From an uncultured Duncaniella sp. (GTDB taxonomy: Bacteria; Bacteroidota; Bacteroidia; Bacteroidales; Muribaculaceae), in NCBI GenBank assembly GCA_910587165.1, contig CAJUKP010000002.1, positions 133,567 through 197,566 of the forward strand: a DNA stretch of 64,000 bases. The letters are read 5' to 3'. The translations under genes and the position numbers were made by a program. Positions within the stretch are counted from its first letter, which is position 1, and every line of letters starts with the position of its first letter. Below, piece after piece: positions 42,094 through 49,806 of the stretch. The notes under the pieces are model-generated. The model had not been told where the DNA came from. It was given only the letters and a program-made list of their open reading frames with translations, and ran no database searches.

Positions 42094-43851
42094 CTACTTT
42101 GTCAGGATGTTTTCAATTTCTCCGGCTATTACGGCTGGATCGAGATGGTTTTCTCTTGCGAGTGATGCATAATCATATCGGTCGGCAAATTCCTTTCTGA
42201 TACCGTAGCATTTCACTTTCATTGGTGATGTTCCGTAAAAGCGGGCGATCTTCTCTCCGAAACCACCGTCGAGCACTCCATCCTCAAGGGTGACCACCAG
42301 TCTGTGGTCTGCCTCGAGATTTCTTAACAGTTCATCATCTGTCCCACTCAGGAAACGAGGGTTTATGAGAGTTGGCTCATAGCCCCGGGCTTTCAGGAGT
42401 TCGACAACTTTCTCGCCAAGGCTGTAGAAAGATCCGGCTGCAATCAGAGCGATGTCCCGGCCTTTCTGATCCAGACTGTAACAGTTGATGTCTGAATAAT
42501 CAGTGGGGAAAATCTCTCCTCTCTCAATGACTTTTACTCCGGGGACACGGATAGCCACAGGATGATCGGTCTGTTTCATGGCCCAGTCGAGCATGGCGAG
42601 ATATTCCTCCTTGCAAGTCGGAGCGAGATAGACAAAACCCGGGATATTGCTTATCAATGCGATGTCAAACCATCCAAGATGCGTCACATCATTCATTCCG
42701 TACATTGTGGCATAAAAGATACCAATAACAACAGGTGTATTATTGATGGCCACGTCTTGAGACAACTGGTCATACGCACGTTGTAAGAACGAGCTTACCA
42801 CTCCAAAGAAAGGCTTTGCTCCACCTTTGGCCAAACCGGAAGCAAGTGCCACAGCTTCCTGCTCGGCAATACCAACATCAATGAACTGACGTCCGGCAAG
42901 CTGACGCTGAACCGGGCCGAAGCCGATCACTCCCGGTGTACCTGCCGTTATAACAGCAACAGAACTATCCTCCTTCATCAGTTTCATGAGGTGCGTTGCC
43001 GTAATATCGCCATAATCCGGCTCCTCGCTTATCCGGAGCGGATTGCCGGACGACAAATCAAACGGGGCACCAAAATGGAATGTCTCTCGGTCGGCCTCCG
43101 CCGGTGCATAACCTTTCCCTTTCTGCGTATTTATGTGAATGACAACAGGATGATCTATGCCTTTCACATCTTTGAATGCCTCGACTAACGCCGCCACATC
43201 ATTTCCATAGGCCACATATCTGTAGTCATAACCCAAGGACTTGAAATAGTTCGGTTCACCGTGACCGTCTGTCTCACGAAGATGACGGAGACTATCATAT
43301 AGGCCGCCATGGTTTTCAGCTATCGACATATCATTGTCATTGACAACCACAATGAAGTTAGTCCCCAGTGTAGCGCCGAAGTCAAGACCTTCAAACGCCT
43401 CACCTCCGCTAAGAGAACCGTCACCTACAAGTGCCACAACGTTTTCCTTTCCTCCTTTGAGATCTCGAGCCTTGGCAAGGCCTCCCGCAAGGCTGACAGC
43501 TGTGGATGTATGACCTATGGTGAAAAGGTCATATTCACTTTCACGCGGTTCTGTAAAACCCGTGACGTCATCAAAATGATCCGGGTCTGTGAATGCCTTG
43601 ATGCGGCCGGTTATCATCTTGTGGACGTATGTCTGATGTGATACATCAAAAACAATCTTGTCGTCCGGCGTGTCAAACACATAATGCAAAGCCACGGTTG
43701 CCTCTACCATACCAAGATTAGGTCCGATATGGCCTCCATGCGCGCTGAGTTTGCCAAGAAGGGCCTCGCGCAATTCCCCGCACAGTTCATCCAGTTCTGT
43801 GAGAGATAGTTTTCTAATGTCTTCGGGTGATTTTATGCTATCTAAGTCCAT
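42094..43851 (-). CDS. Divergent 1-deoxy-D-xylulose-5-phosphate synthase-like thiamine enzyme
   Basis: The 585-aa protein has the DXS/transketolase layout: His41 in GGHIGPNLG, the thiamine-diphosphate motif VGDGSLSGG with NDNDMSI, Glu330 in GIAEQEA, and His391. It is shorter than DXS (about 620 aa). By ungapped alignment to E. coli DXS as I recall it (offset 40), several glyceraldehyde-phosphate contacts differ: Tyr392 to Val352, Arg420 to Tyr380, Asp427 to Asn387 and Arg478 to Gly438, while Arg398 is kept as Arg358. It is therefore a thiamine enzyme with a changed acceptor site, probably not the cell's main DXS. A second, canonical dxs would be expected elsewhere. Monocistronic. Confidence 0.85.
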   Translation of the reverse strand: MDLDSIKSPEDIRKLSLTELDELCGELREALLGKLSAHGGHIGPNLGMVEATVALHYVFDTPDDKIVFDVSHQTYVHKMITGRIKAFTDPDHFDDVTGFTEPRESEYDLFTIGHTSTAVSLAGGLAKARDLKGGKENVVALVGDGSLSGGEAFEGLDFGATLGTNFIVVVNDNDMSIAENHGGLYDSLRHLRETDGHGEPNYFKSLGYDYRYVAYGNDVAALVEAFKDVKGIDHPVVIHINTQKGKGYAPAEADRETFHFGAPFDLSSGNPLRISEEPDYGDITATHLMKLMKEDSSVAVITAGTPGVIGFGPVQRQLAGRQFIDVGIAEQEAVALASGLAKGGAKPFFGVVSSFLQRAYDQLSQDVAINNTPVVIGIFYATMYGMNDVTHLGWFDIALISNIPGFVYLAPTCKEEYLAMLDWAMKQTDHPVAIRVPGVKVIERGEIFPTDYSDINCYSLDQKGRDIALIAAGSFYSLGEKVVELLKARGYEPTLINPRFLSGTDDELLRNLEADHRLVVTLEDGVLDGGFGEKIARFYGTSPMKVKCYGIRKEFADRYDYASLARENHLDPAVIAGEIENILTK

Positions 43852-43899
43852 AATAAATCATCGTTTTTGATTCTTTCCTTTCTTATATTTGTATAACCA

Positions 43900-43907
43900 C
43901 AAAGTTA
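43900..43907 (-). promoter_or_regulatory. -7 box of the DXS-like gene
   Basis: Minus-strand TAACTTTG, 48 bp upstream of the ATG. From here to 44099 I see no gene or repeat. Confidence 0.5.
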
Positions 43908-44099
43908 AGGCTGTATCATCCAGCGGTGACTACCCGTATCAACGGAAAAGCAACCAAATTCACAGATAAAGAGGCCTTTCCAGACTACTTTGGGAAAATA
44001 CAGTTTACAGTATTGTCTTTTTTTGAAAAAGATCAAAATGATAACAATGCAATTCTCCGGAAGGTTCTTCGATCTCGATCAAAGTAGGACTCAACATAT

Positions 44100-44142
44100 A
44101 GAGGCTGGATGATGCCATAGGAAACGACATCATCCAGCCTCT
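44100..44142 (-). terminator. Hairpin after the flavin reductase gene
   Basis: A perfect 15-bp stem (44100-44114 with 44128-44142), 28 bp after the stop on the minus strand, without a U-tract. Confidence 0.65.
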
Positions 44143-44170
44143 GTATGTTGATAAGTAATGATTCAGTCAA

Positions 44171-44710
44171 TCAGAATTTCTCTGCAAGGGCCTCTGCCTG
44201 GGCACATCCATCGGTCTTATCAATATCACCTTCGACAAACACTCCAGGGACGAGAACTTCGCCGACAACTTCCCATTTAAGCAAAGCGGCAGTACGTTCC
44301 ATCGGGAATCTGATGCCATCCATGACAGAGACATCATTCTCCTCACAACAGCATATCAGACCCATCTTCTTTCCGGCCACAGGTTTCTCTGCCACACAGA
44401 AAGAAAACACCCGGTCTATCACACCTTTTATCTGTGCTGGAATGGAATACCAATAGACCGGCATTGCGTAGACAATGGCATCAGCATCCATGATGTGAGG
44501 TGCGATGATATTGAAATCATCATCAAAAGAGCAGGCTTTCCCGGTTTTGAAGCAGGTCATGCAGGCATGACAGCCACCAATATTCATCATGGCGGCATCA
44601 AACCGTACCACTTCATGTCCCTTTGCCTTGGCTGCTTTTATAAAGGAATCAACCATTGCAAAAGTATTCCCGTTTCTACGCGGGCTACCGGTAATTACGG
44701 TTATCTTCAT
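44171..44710 (-). CDS. Flavodoxin-family NAD(P)H-dependent FMN oxidoreductase
   Basis: The 179-aa protein has the flavodoxin-like fold of NADPH-dependent FMN reductases: phosphate loop ITGSPRRNGNT (residues 4-14), then MPVYWYSIPAQIKGVIDR with the flavin-binding loop, and several Cys (GCHACMTCFKTGKAC). The Cys-rich CxxCxxC segment is typical of iron-sulfur flavoprotein relatives. It probably reduces quinones or other electrophiles. MKITVITG at 44710 is chosen: its ATG overlaps the stop of the NTF2 gene (ATGA). It is transcribed with the upstream NTF2-like gene, divergent to a HxlR regulator. Confidence 0.85.
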   Translation of the reverse strand: MKITVITGSPRRNGNTFAMVDSFIKAAKAKGHEVVRFDAAMMNIGGCHACMTCFKTGKACSFDDDFNIIAPHIMDADAIVYAMPVYWYSIPAQIKGVIDRVFSFCVAEKPVAGKKMGLICCCEENDVSVMDGIRFPMERTAALLKWEVVGEVLVPGVFVEGDIDKTDGCAQAEALAEKF

Positions 44711-45090
44711 CTCTTTATCGTGTTTGAGTTCTGGTTGTAGGCTTTTGCCACACATTTCCATTCACCATTTAGCTTCAGCAGAAGCAGAAAATCGGTAAAG
44801 TCGATGCGGCCGCCCCAACCTTCCTCAAGAACACGGACTACGGCGACTGTCTCCTCGACGGCAAGAACGTCGATACGTGCCTTGAAGTTGTCACCGGCAC
44901 CTACGCTGTCCACATTGCGGTAGAACTGTTCGATGGATCCATACTCCAGAACCCCATCAAGCATTCCGAACAGTACGGCATCATCGGTAAACAAGGTTTT
45001 CGCATACGCACTGTTGTCCTCGGCTACGCTTCTCACGAACTTTTCTGCAGCTTTTGCCACTGCCTCATATTCCTTTATCTCGTTTCTCAT
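44707..45090 (-). CDS. SnoaL/NTF2-like protein (DUF4440 type)
   Basis: The 127-aa protein has the NTF2-like cone fold pattern: an N-terminal helix (AVAKAAEKFVRSVAEDN), LFTDDAVLFGMLDGVLEYGS, and a strand-rich end with LLLLKLNGEWKCVAKAY. Such proteins bind small ligands or act as accessory enzymes. First gene of the operon with the flavin reductase (4-bp overlap). It reads away from the HxlR gene, so it is likely induced by an electrophile or quinone-like signal. Confidence 0.82.
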   Translation of the reverse strand: MRNEIKEYEAVAKAAEKFVRSVAEDNSAYAKTLFTDDAVLFGMLDGVLEYGSIEQFYRNVDSVGAGDNFKARIDVLAVEETVAVVRVLEEGWGGRIDFTDFLLLLKLNGEWKCVAKAYNQNSNTIKR

Positions 45091-45125
45091 AATTGGTTGA
45101 ATTTATATTGTTACTTTTTCGATTG

Positions 45126-45156
45126 CAAATTTACAATGGTATTTTGCTTCTGTCAA
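45126..45156 (-). promoter_or_regulatory. Promoter of the NTF2-flavin reductase operon
   Basis: On the minus strand TTG (45156-45154), a 20-bp spacer and TAAATTTG (45133-45126) match the consensus. It borders the operator-like inverted repeat. Confidence 0.7.
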
Positions 45157-45157
45157 G

Positions 45158-45196
45158 TACCGAAAAATTTTTCATATATGGAAAATTTTTTCGGTA
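45158..45196. promoter_or_regulatory. Inverted-repeat operator between HxlR gene and its target operon
   Basis: A near-perfect inverted repeat of 17-bp arms (left arm begins TACCGAAAAA, right arm ends TTCGGTA) lies between the two divergent promoters. HxlR-family dimers bind such sites in the intergenic region of the genes they control, so this is the likely operator. Confidence 0.65.
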
Positions 45197-45219
45197 TTCT
45201 GATTTTCAGATATATTCAA

Positions 45220-45227
45220 TACCTTTG
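45220..45227 (+). promoter_or_regulatory. -7 box of the hxlR gene
   Basis: TACCTTTG, 27 bp before the ATG. The operator-like repeat lies just upstream, at the -33 side. Confidence 0.5.
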
Positions 45228-45254
45228 CATCAGATTTGACAATTAAATTCTGAT

Positions 45255-45611
45255 ATGGCATACGTAAAAAAGATTCCGGTAGACCTGGATTGTCCTCTGC
45301 GACTGACAATGAGTCTCATTGAATCCAAATGGAAATCATGTATTCTTGACGAGCTGCGAAGCGGTGAGCCTATGCGTCCAAGCGAGATGCATAAGTGTCT
45401 GCCTGAAGCCGCGCCCCGGGTACTTGATATCCAGTTGAAAGAGATGGTTGGTGACGGGCTTGTTGAAAAGACTATTTATCCGGAGCTGCCACCTCGCTCT
45501 GAATACCGTATAACTGAATTAGGGAAATCACTTCTACCGATCATTGACCTGATGTTGCAATGGGGAAGTGAACATTATTCTATTTTCGAAAAGAAGTATG
45601 GCTCCGGTTGA
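45255..45611 (+). CDS. HxlR-family transcriptional regulator
   Basis: The 118-aa winged-helix protein has the HxlR start DCPLRLTMSLIESKWKSCIL, with a conserved Cys near residue 12, and the ending YRITELGKSLLPIIDLMLQW. Members respond to thiol-reactive or quinone compounds through that Cys. It is divergent to the NTF2/flavin reductase operon and should repress or activate it through the inverted repeat at 45158-45196. It ends 4 bp before the convergent DUF4405 gene. Confidence 0.9.
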   Translation: MAYVKKIPVDLDCPLRLTMSLIESKWKSCILDELRSGEPMRPSEMHKCLPEAAPRVLDIQLKEMVGDGLVEKTIYPELPPRSEYRITELGKSLLPIIDLMLQWGSEHYSIFEKKYGSG

Positions 45612-45615
45612 TATT

Positions 45616-46050
45616 TCAGATGCTCCTGCCTGATTTCCGTCTGGCATAGAATCTGATGTTCTCTCTAACATGAAAGGCAATCGCAACCAGGAAGAGAAAC
45701 CCGATTTTTCCATGAATTCCCCCGATGGTAGAATGCGTGTAAGTACCGATCCAATGAAATGTAACTATGACGCTGCTCAGAACTGTAAGAACGAAACAGA
45801 TTCCGAGGAAATGTGATTTTCCACCATGATGATGCTTCTCCCGTCTGACAGCACTCTGCATCGGATTATGGTGAAGGCTTAGATGCCATAATATAAATCC
45901 GACAAAGAATATCCCGATGATGATATGTAGCCAAACCCATATCTGATCCCGATATGGATTGACTTCAAGCTGAAGGCCGGATACGAGCATAATTAAGGTG
46001 AAAACAAGTAGCGACCAGTCGCATACTCTCAACTTCGTAATCTTTTTCAT
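45616..46050 (-). CDS. DUF4405 family membrane protein
   Basis: The 144-aa protein has four membrane segments (WSLLVFTLIMLVSGLQLEV, WLHIIIGIFFVGFILWHLSL, FLGICFVLTVLSSVIVTFHW, IGFLFLVAIAFHV) with a His in several of them (HLSLHH, HSTIGGIHG). DUF4405 resembles cytochrome b-type membrane domains, so the His may bind heme; this is inference. A good promoter lies upstream at 46070-46100. It lies downstream of the AraC gene on the same strand and may be its target. Confidence 0.8.
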   Translation of the reverse strand: MKKITKLRVCDWSLLVFTLIMLVSGLQLEVNPYRDQIWVWLHIIIGIFFVGFILWHLSLHHNPMQSAVRREKHHHGGKSHFLGICFVLTVLSSVIVTFHWIGTYTHSTIGGIHGKIGFLFLVAIAFHVRENIRFYARRKSGRSI

Positions 46051-46069
46051 CTTACAGTTTTTTTGACTG

Positions 46070-46100
46070 CAAAATTAGCTCAGGAACGTAGACCAGTCAA
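46070..46100 (-). promoter_or_regulatory. Promoter of the DUF4405 gene
   Basis: On the minus strand TTG (46100-46098), a 20-bp spacer and TAATTTTG (46077-46070) lie 19 bp upstream of the ATG. Confidence 0.7.
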
Positions 46101-46129
46101 TAGACATAACGCGCTTGTAATTGGACAAA

Positions 46130-46966
46130 TCAAGGTTTAAGCTTGAAATTCATGGGAGATCTACCGGTTGTCTTTGTAAATACACGGGTAAAGTAGGCAC
46201 TGTCTTCAAACCCGAGTGCCACAGAAATCTCTTTAACGCTCATATCAGTATGATATAGCATTCTCTTCGCTCTAAGGACAATTTCATTCCGGATATAATT
46301 ACTCGCATTCCATCCGGTCACATTCTTTACAACTTCGTTAAGATAAACAGTCGAAAGGTGTAGCTTGTCTGCATAAAACGATGGTCTGTGACTTTCTGTA
46401 AGATGCATCTGCAACAAAGAATTAAGTTTAATGACAATATCAGTATGACGACTGTTATATTCTTGACGTTGACAAAAGGATCTCTGGAAACACTCTGCGA
46501 TCATACCGACAAATGCAGAGATAAGATGCCTGACAACAGTCATATCGCTATTGCGTTCAACAGTTCTGCGGATTAGGGTGAACAGTGTTTTAATTTCGTC
46601 AAACTCAATATCAATCATTTTATTCGGGATACCATTTACCGATGCTTCTTCAAATACCAGCTTATATTTATCATCGACAAGTCCGCCCTCCAACATAATC
46701 ATCCAGCCCTCAAAATCATTCCCGCTGATAAACCGGTGTATCTGCCCCGGCCGTATAAACTGAATTTCACCTTCACTGATATTCTGTGTGTTGAAGTCAA
46801 TATCACAGCAAAGACTACCACGCACTATGATGCCAAAGATATAAAAATCATCACGATGCGCGTAAAGGACAGGATGATGAAAGGCTTCTGTCTGAGTGAC
46901 CATCTTGATACTAAAGCCTTTATCAGACAAATAATCGTGGCGATGCAATGGAATAGGTTCTTTCAT
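46130..46966 (-). CDS. AraC-family transcriptional regulator
   Basis: The 278-aa protein has an N-terminal cupin-like sensor domain (FIRPGQIHRFISGN region) and a C-terminal double helix-turn-helix (about 180-275) with AKRMLYHTDMSVKEISVALG and FEDSAYFTRVFTKTTGRSP, the AraC/XylS signature. It probably responds to a small molecule. The DUF4405 gene lies 79 bp downstream on the same strand, so it could be a target, but the sensed ligand is unknown. Confidence 0.9.
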   Translation of the reverse strand: MKEPIPLHRHDYLSDKGFSIKMVTQTEAFHHPVLYAHRDDFYIFGIIVRGSLCCDIDFNTQNISEGEIQFIRPGQIHRFISGNDFEGWMIMLEGGLVDDKYKLVFEEASVNGIPNKMIDIEFDEIKTLFTLIRRTVERNSDMTVVRHLISAFVGMIAECFQRSFCQRQEYNSRHTDIVIKLNSLLQMHLTESHRPSFYADKLHLSTVYLNEVVKNVTGWNASNYIRNEIVLRAKRMLYHTDMSVKEISVALGFEDSAYFTRVFTKTTGRSPMNFKLKP

Positions 46967-47088
46967 TTTGGATCAGTTGTTATGTTCATGACTTTTCAGA
47001 GCCTTTTATACTGGCTTTTCTCTTGGCAGACTGTTATACTCTTGGGTCACAGCAATTTCAGACATATCATTTATCTCAATTGGAATCA

Positions 47089-47096
47089 CAAAGTTA
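47089..47096 (-). promoter_or_regulatory. -7 box upstream of the AraC gene
   Basis: Minus-strand TAACTTTG, 123 bp upstream of the AraC gene start, implying a long leader. No consensus -33 element at proper distance. Confidence 0.4.
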
Positions 47097-47202
47097 GCTC
47101 TTTTCCCGGATTATTTCATACCAAATAGCGATATGTGATAATTTGAGATTCGTGCATAACCGAAATCATACCACATAAAGGTATCAAAAATAGTTATGTT
47201 AG

Positions 47203-47234
47203 TTGTCGGAGTTTCAAAATTATTATTAATTTTG
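47203..47234 (+). promoter_or_regulatory. Promoter of the TPR gene, with a long leader
   Basis: TTG at 47203-47205, a 21-bp spacer and TAATTTTG at 47227-47234. The first clear start of the TPR gene is at 47427, so the leader would be about 185 nt. I see no riboswitch or convincing leader gene in it. The rest of 46967-47426 holds nothing else recognisable. Confidence 0.55.
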
Positions 47235-47426
47235 CGATGAATGAGAAATGCTAATGTATTTTCATGAAAAATGCATTGCTATGACGACCGCGAAATCCGG
47301 TTGCCAAAAATCAATCAGGTCTTTATCCACGCTCTTACAATCAAATATAAACCTTCATAAAACCATTTTATGGGACACCTCTACACTGCTATACAACGAT
47401 TACTCTCACATTTCAACCGGTGTAAA

Positions 47427-48836
47427 ATGAACAGCGATCTGAGAAGGAAGATTGATGAATGGCACCGGGCAGACAATCATCAGAAGATCATAGACACTCT
47501 TGAGAAAATTCCGGAGACAAAACGTGATTTTGAAACCACAGGGCTTCTTGCGAGAGCCTACAACAACATCGAGGATCATATCACTGCCATAAACCTTCTT
47601 GAATCTATCAGGGAGAAAGGCGAAAATGATTTCCTATGGAATTTCAGGATGGGGTATGCAAAATACTCTCTTGATCAAATCAGAGAGGCACTTCGTTACT
47701 TCAATAGGGCTGTAGAACTCGACCCAACGAATGACGACGCCCGCTGTTTCATACGCGTATGCAATCTGGAAATACCTTTCACCAAACGTGTCGAAGACTT
47801 CTGGAAATGGTTTGTGAAAAATGAGAGTGAATTATCCGGCATGATTCCTCCTGACTCAAATGATAAAGCGGATGCATTAACGGCATTTGTCCATGAAGGT
47901 ACCTGCCTTATATCTGAAAAGTTATATTTCTATTTAGGTGGTGACTATGAGTTCTCATTTTCGATAGAGGGATGGCCTGATCTTTTTATCCTTTATCCAC
48001 ACATCATATCCCGGATGCCTCAATCCCTGAAAAACAAATGGCACTTCCAGCCATTCAATCAAGGTACCGACCGTCCCTTTGACTTCAGAATGTATGGCAC
48101 CGACATTGACACTGCCCGAATCATGGTGCGAGCCTTGTATCTGGAAGATAAAAATCGCTTTTGTATCTCCTATTATGAAAAGAATCTGAATGCATTGCCA
48201 AAAAGAGAATGTGATAACTTCATGTGGATCATCCTGGAACATATACTTGGCGAAGGGATTTCATTCATATATGTGGATGAAATTGTTCCGGCCGAAGATA
48301 TTGAGGACGGAATGATACCTTTGTCAGAACTGAAAGGCACCATGGAGATGTCTGTAAAAGCCGGCGGTCGGGAATTCTTTGACAATCCGAAGGACCTGTA
48401 TACAGGCTATCAGATATCCCCTCAAGAAAGAGACGAACTGCGATATGATGTGATTGCCGGCACTACTTGTCTCGAGGGCCTTGTTGCCGATTATTACAAT
48501 GATTCCACCAGAATATTTGACTATATCAACAGTTTCGGCGCTCATGCGATGTTTATTGCATTCGGGAATATTGATTGCAATGACGGAAATATCCCATTGG
48601 ATTTCCGCCACGAGTTGGAAGACAGACTGTCAAATGAAATCCTTGAACCGAAGCAGCTCGGTCAAGTCATCGGCGGTGCCACGGGAGTGAACATGAGTTA
48701 CATTGACCTGATCGTATTTAATCGCACTACCTTCATAAATGTTATCAAACCATTGCTGCTGCAATATAAAAGATATTCATTCTACTTGTCCGATTTCAAG
48801 CAACACGCAGAGGTAATACCGTTGACCGAAGCATAA
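47427..48836 (+). CDS. TPR-repeat protein with unknown C-terminal domain
   Basis: The 469-aa protein starts MNSDLRRKIDEWHRADNHQK and has TPR helices in its first 130 residues (LLARAYNNIEDHITAINLLE, FRMGYAKYSLDQIREALRYF). The remaining 340 residues form a strand-rich domain of unknown family with DTARIMVRALYLEDKNRF and EGISFIYVDEIVPAED. No signal peptide or membrane segment is visible, so it is probably cytosolic. ATG 47427 is preferred to the upstream in-frame start at 47370. A role as a toxin-immunity or stress protein would be speculation. It is the last gene before the left 40-bp repeat. Confidence 0.7.
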   Translation: MNSDLRRKIDEWHRADNHQKIIDTLEKIPETKRDFETTGLLARAYNNIEDHITAINLLESIREKGENDFLWNFRMGYAKYSLDQIREALRYFNRAVELDPTNDDARCFIRVCNLEIPFTKRVEDFWKWFVKNESELSGMIPPDSNDKADALTAFVHEGTCLISEKLYFYLGGDYEFSFSIEGWPDLFILYPHIISRMPQSLKNKWHFQPFNQGTDRPFDFRMYGTDIDTARIMVRALYLEDKNRFCISYYEKNLNALPKRECDNFMWIILEHILGEGISFIYVDEIVPAEDIEDGMIPLSELKGTMEMSVKAGGREFFDNPKDLYTGYQISPQERDELRYDVIAGTTCLEGLVADYYNDSTRIFDYINSFGAHAMFIAFGNIDCNDGNIPLDFRHELEDRLSNEILEPKQLGQVIGGATGVNMSYIDLIVFNRTTFINVIKPLLLQYKRYSFYLSDFKQHAEVIPLTEA

Positions 48837-48888
48837 ATCACATCTGACAAGAAGGGATATGGCTAATTCTTCTACACGACACCAACAA

Positions 48889-48928
48889 TCTTAATGACGA
48901 ACCTTCAGATTCTCATTATACATTAAAT
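48889..48928. repeat. Left copy of a perfect 40-bp direct repeat (candidate attachment site)
   Basis: Identical over 40 bp to 57424-57463, starting TCTTAATGACGAACC and ending ATACATTAAAT. The flanks of the two copies differ at once on both sides. The repeat includes the last codons and stop of the recombinase-like fragment. Confidence 0.85.
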
Positions 48929-49107
48929 CGAGTAGGAGGTGAGTTCACGACTTTAGGCATATAGCCGTGCCGCCGGAGATAGTTGATATAGCGACTTACA
49001 AAGGCGCGGTTGATATCAGCCCAACCGAACTGATGCAACGGGTCGAAGCCTTCATAAACGCTGACGTAACTTTTCCTTGTCTTGCAGAATCCGGCTGATA
49101 TCATCAT
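48916..49107 (-). pseudogene. Fragment of a tyrosine recombinase (core-binding domain)
   Basis: This 63-aa frame has SYVSVYEGFDPLHQFGWADI and FVSRYINYLRRHGYMPKVVN, resembling the SAM-like core-binding domain of phage-type integrases, which usually has ...SYxxxxxxFxxFGxxDI followed by FxxxYxxYLRxxGxxxxTV. Neither the N-terminal arm domain nor the catalytic domain (R-H-R-Y) is present nearby on either strand. The frame stops inside the 40-bp repeat. It may be the scar of an integrase gene cut at the element end. The match is by pattern only, so it is not certain. Its first codon overlaps the LytTR stop. Confidence 0.5.
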
Positions 49108-49805
49108 GGTTTTGGCAACAGAATGGAGGTCACTTCGTTTGAATAGAGTCTGCCTATGGGCAAAAGCTTTCCTGTCCTTAATTCAATCTCCCGTTTGTTG
49201 AAACTTTTAATTTTTGATTTCTGGACAATAAACGAGCGGTGTATTCGTATAAAATCCTGTTCCGGAAGTTGACTGCCGATATTCTTTAATATCATACGCG
49301 AAACCGTGCAATCTCCGTTTTCTCGATAAATCTTCACATATCCCTCCATCGCCTCTATATACAATATTTCTGCAAGCGGAATACTCACATTGTTGTAATC
49401 TTGTTTTACCAGTATGTAACGATTGTCATCAACAGCTTCATCAAGCCTGAGACGACGTAGAGCTTTAAATATTGCTGTCTGAAAACGGGAGTATGCAAAG
49501 GGCTTATGGAGATAGTCGACTGCATCAAGCTCAAAGCCTTCAAGCGCATAGTCCAGATATGCGGTTGTAAATATAAAGCAGGTTTCCTCCGGTAATTGCC
49601 GGGCAATGGCCAAACCTGTGATATTTTCCATCTCAATATCCAGAAATGCTATGTGAGGCTTGGTCTGTCTAATTACATCCAAACCCACCAATGGATCGGA
49701 ATAAGTCAATAACTCTATATTCCCTATCCGATTACAAAATTTGGAAATCACTTGTAGAGCCAGAGGCTCGTCATCTATTGCGACGCATCTAATCACATCT
49801 ACCAC
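49104..49805 (-). CDS. LytTR response regulator
   Basis: The 233-aa protein has a receiver domain (acidic pair AIDDEPLAL, phosphoacceptor Asp56 in FLDIEM) and a C-terminal LytTR DNA-binding domain (about 130-230, YILVKQDYNNVSIPL, DFIRIHRSFIVQKSKI). It is transcribed directly after its histidine kinase; its GTG start lies one base after the kinase TGA, so coupling is likely. It probably controls the nearby coiled-coil lipoprotein and SusC/SusD genes. Confidence 0.92.
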   Translation of the reverse strand: MVDVIRCVAIDDEPLALQVISKFCNRIGNIELLTYSDPLVGLDVIRQTKPHIAFLDIEMENITGLAIARQLPEETCFIFTTAYLDYALEGFELDAVDYLHKPFAYSRFQTAIFKALRRLRLDEAVDDNRYILVKQDYNNVSIPLAEILYIEAMEGYVKIYRENGDCTVSRMILKNIGSQLPEQDFIRIHRSFIVQKSKIKSFNKREIELRTGKLLPIGRLYSNEVTSILLPKP

Positions 49806-49806
49806 T

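Noticed and set aside
47248..47430. 60-aa frame in the leader of the TPR gene
   Set aside because: No ribosome site or recognisable pattern; it starts with a rare codon and ends inside the TPR gene start.
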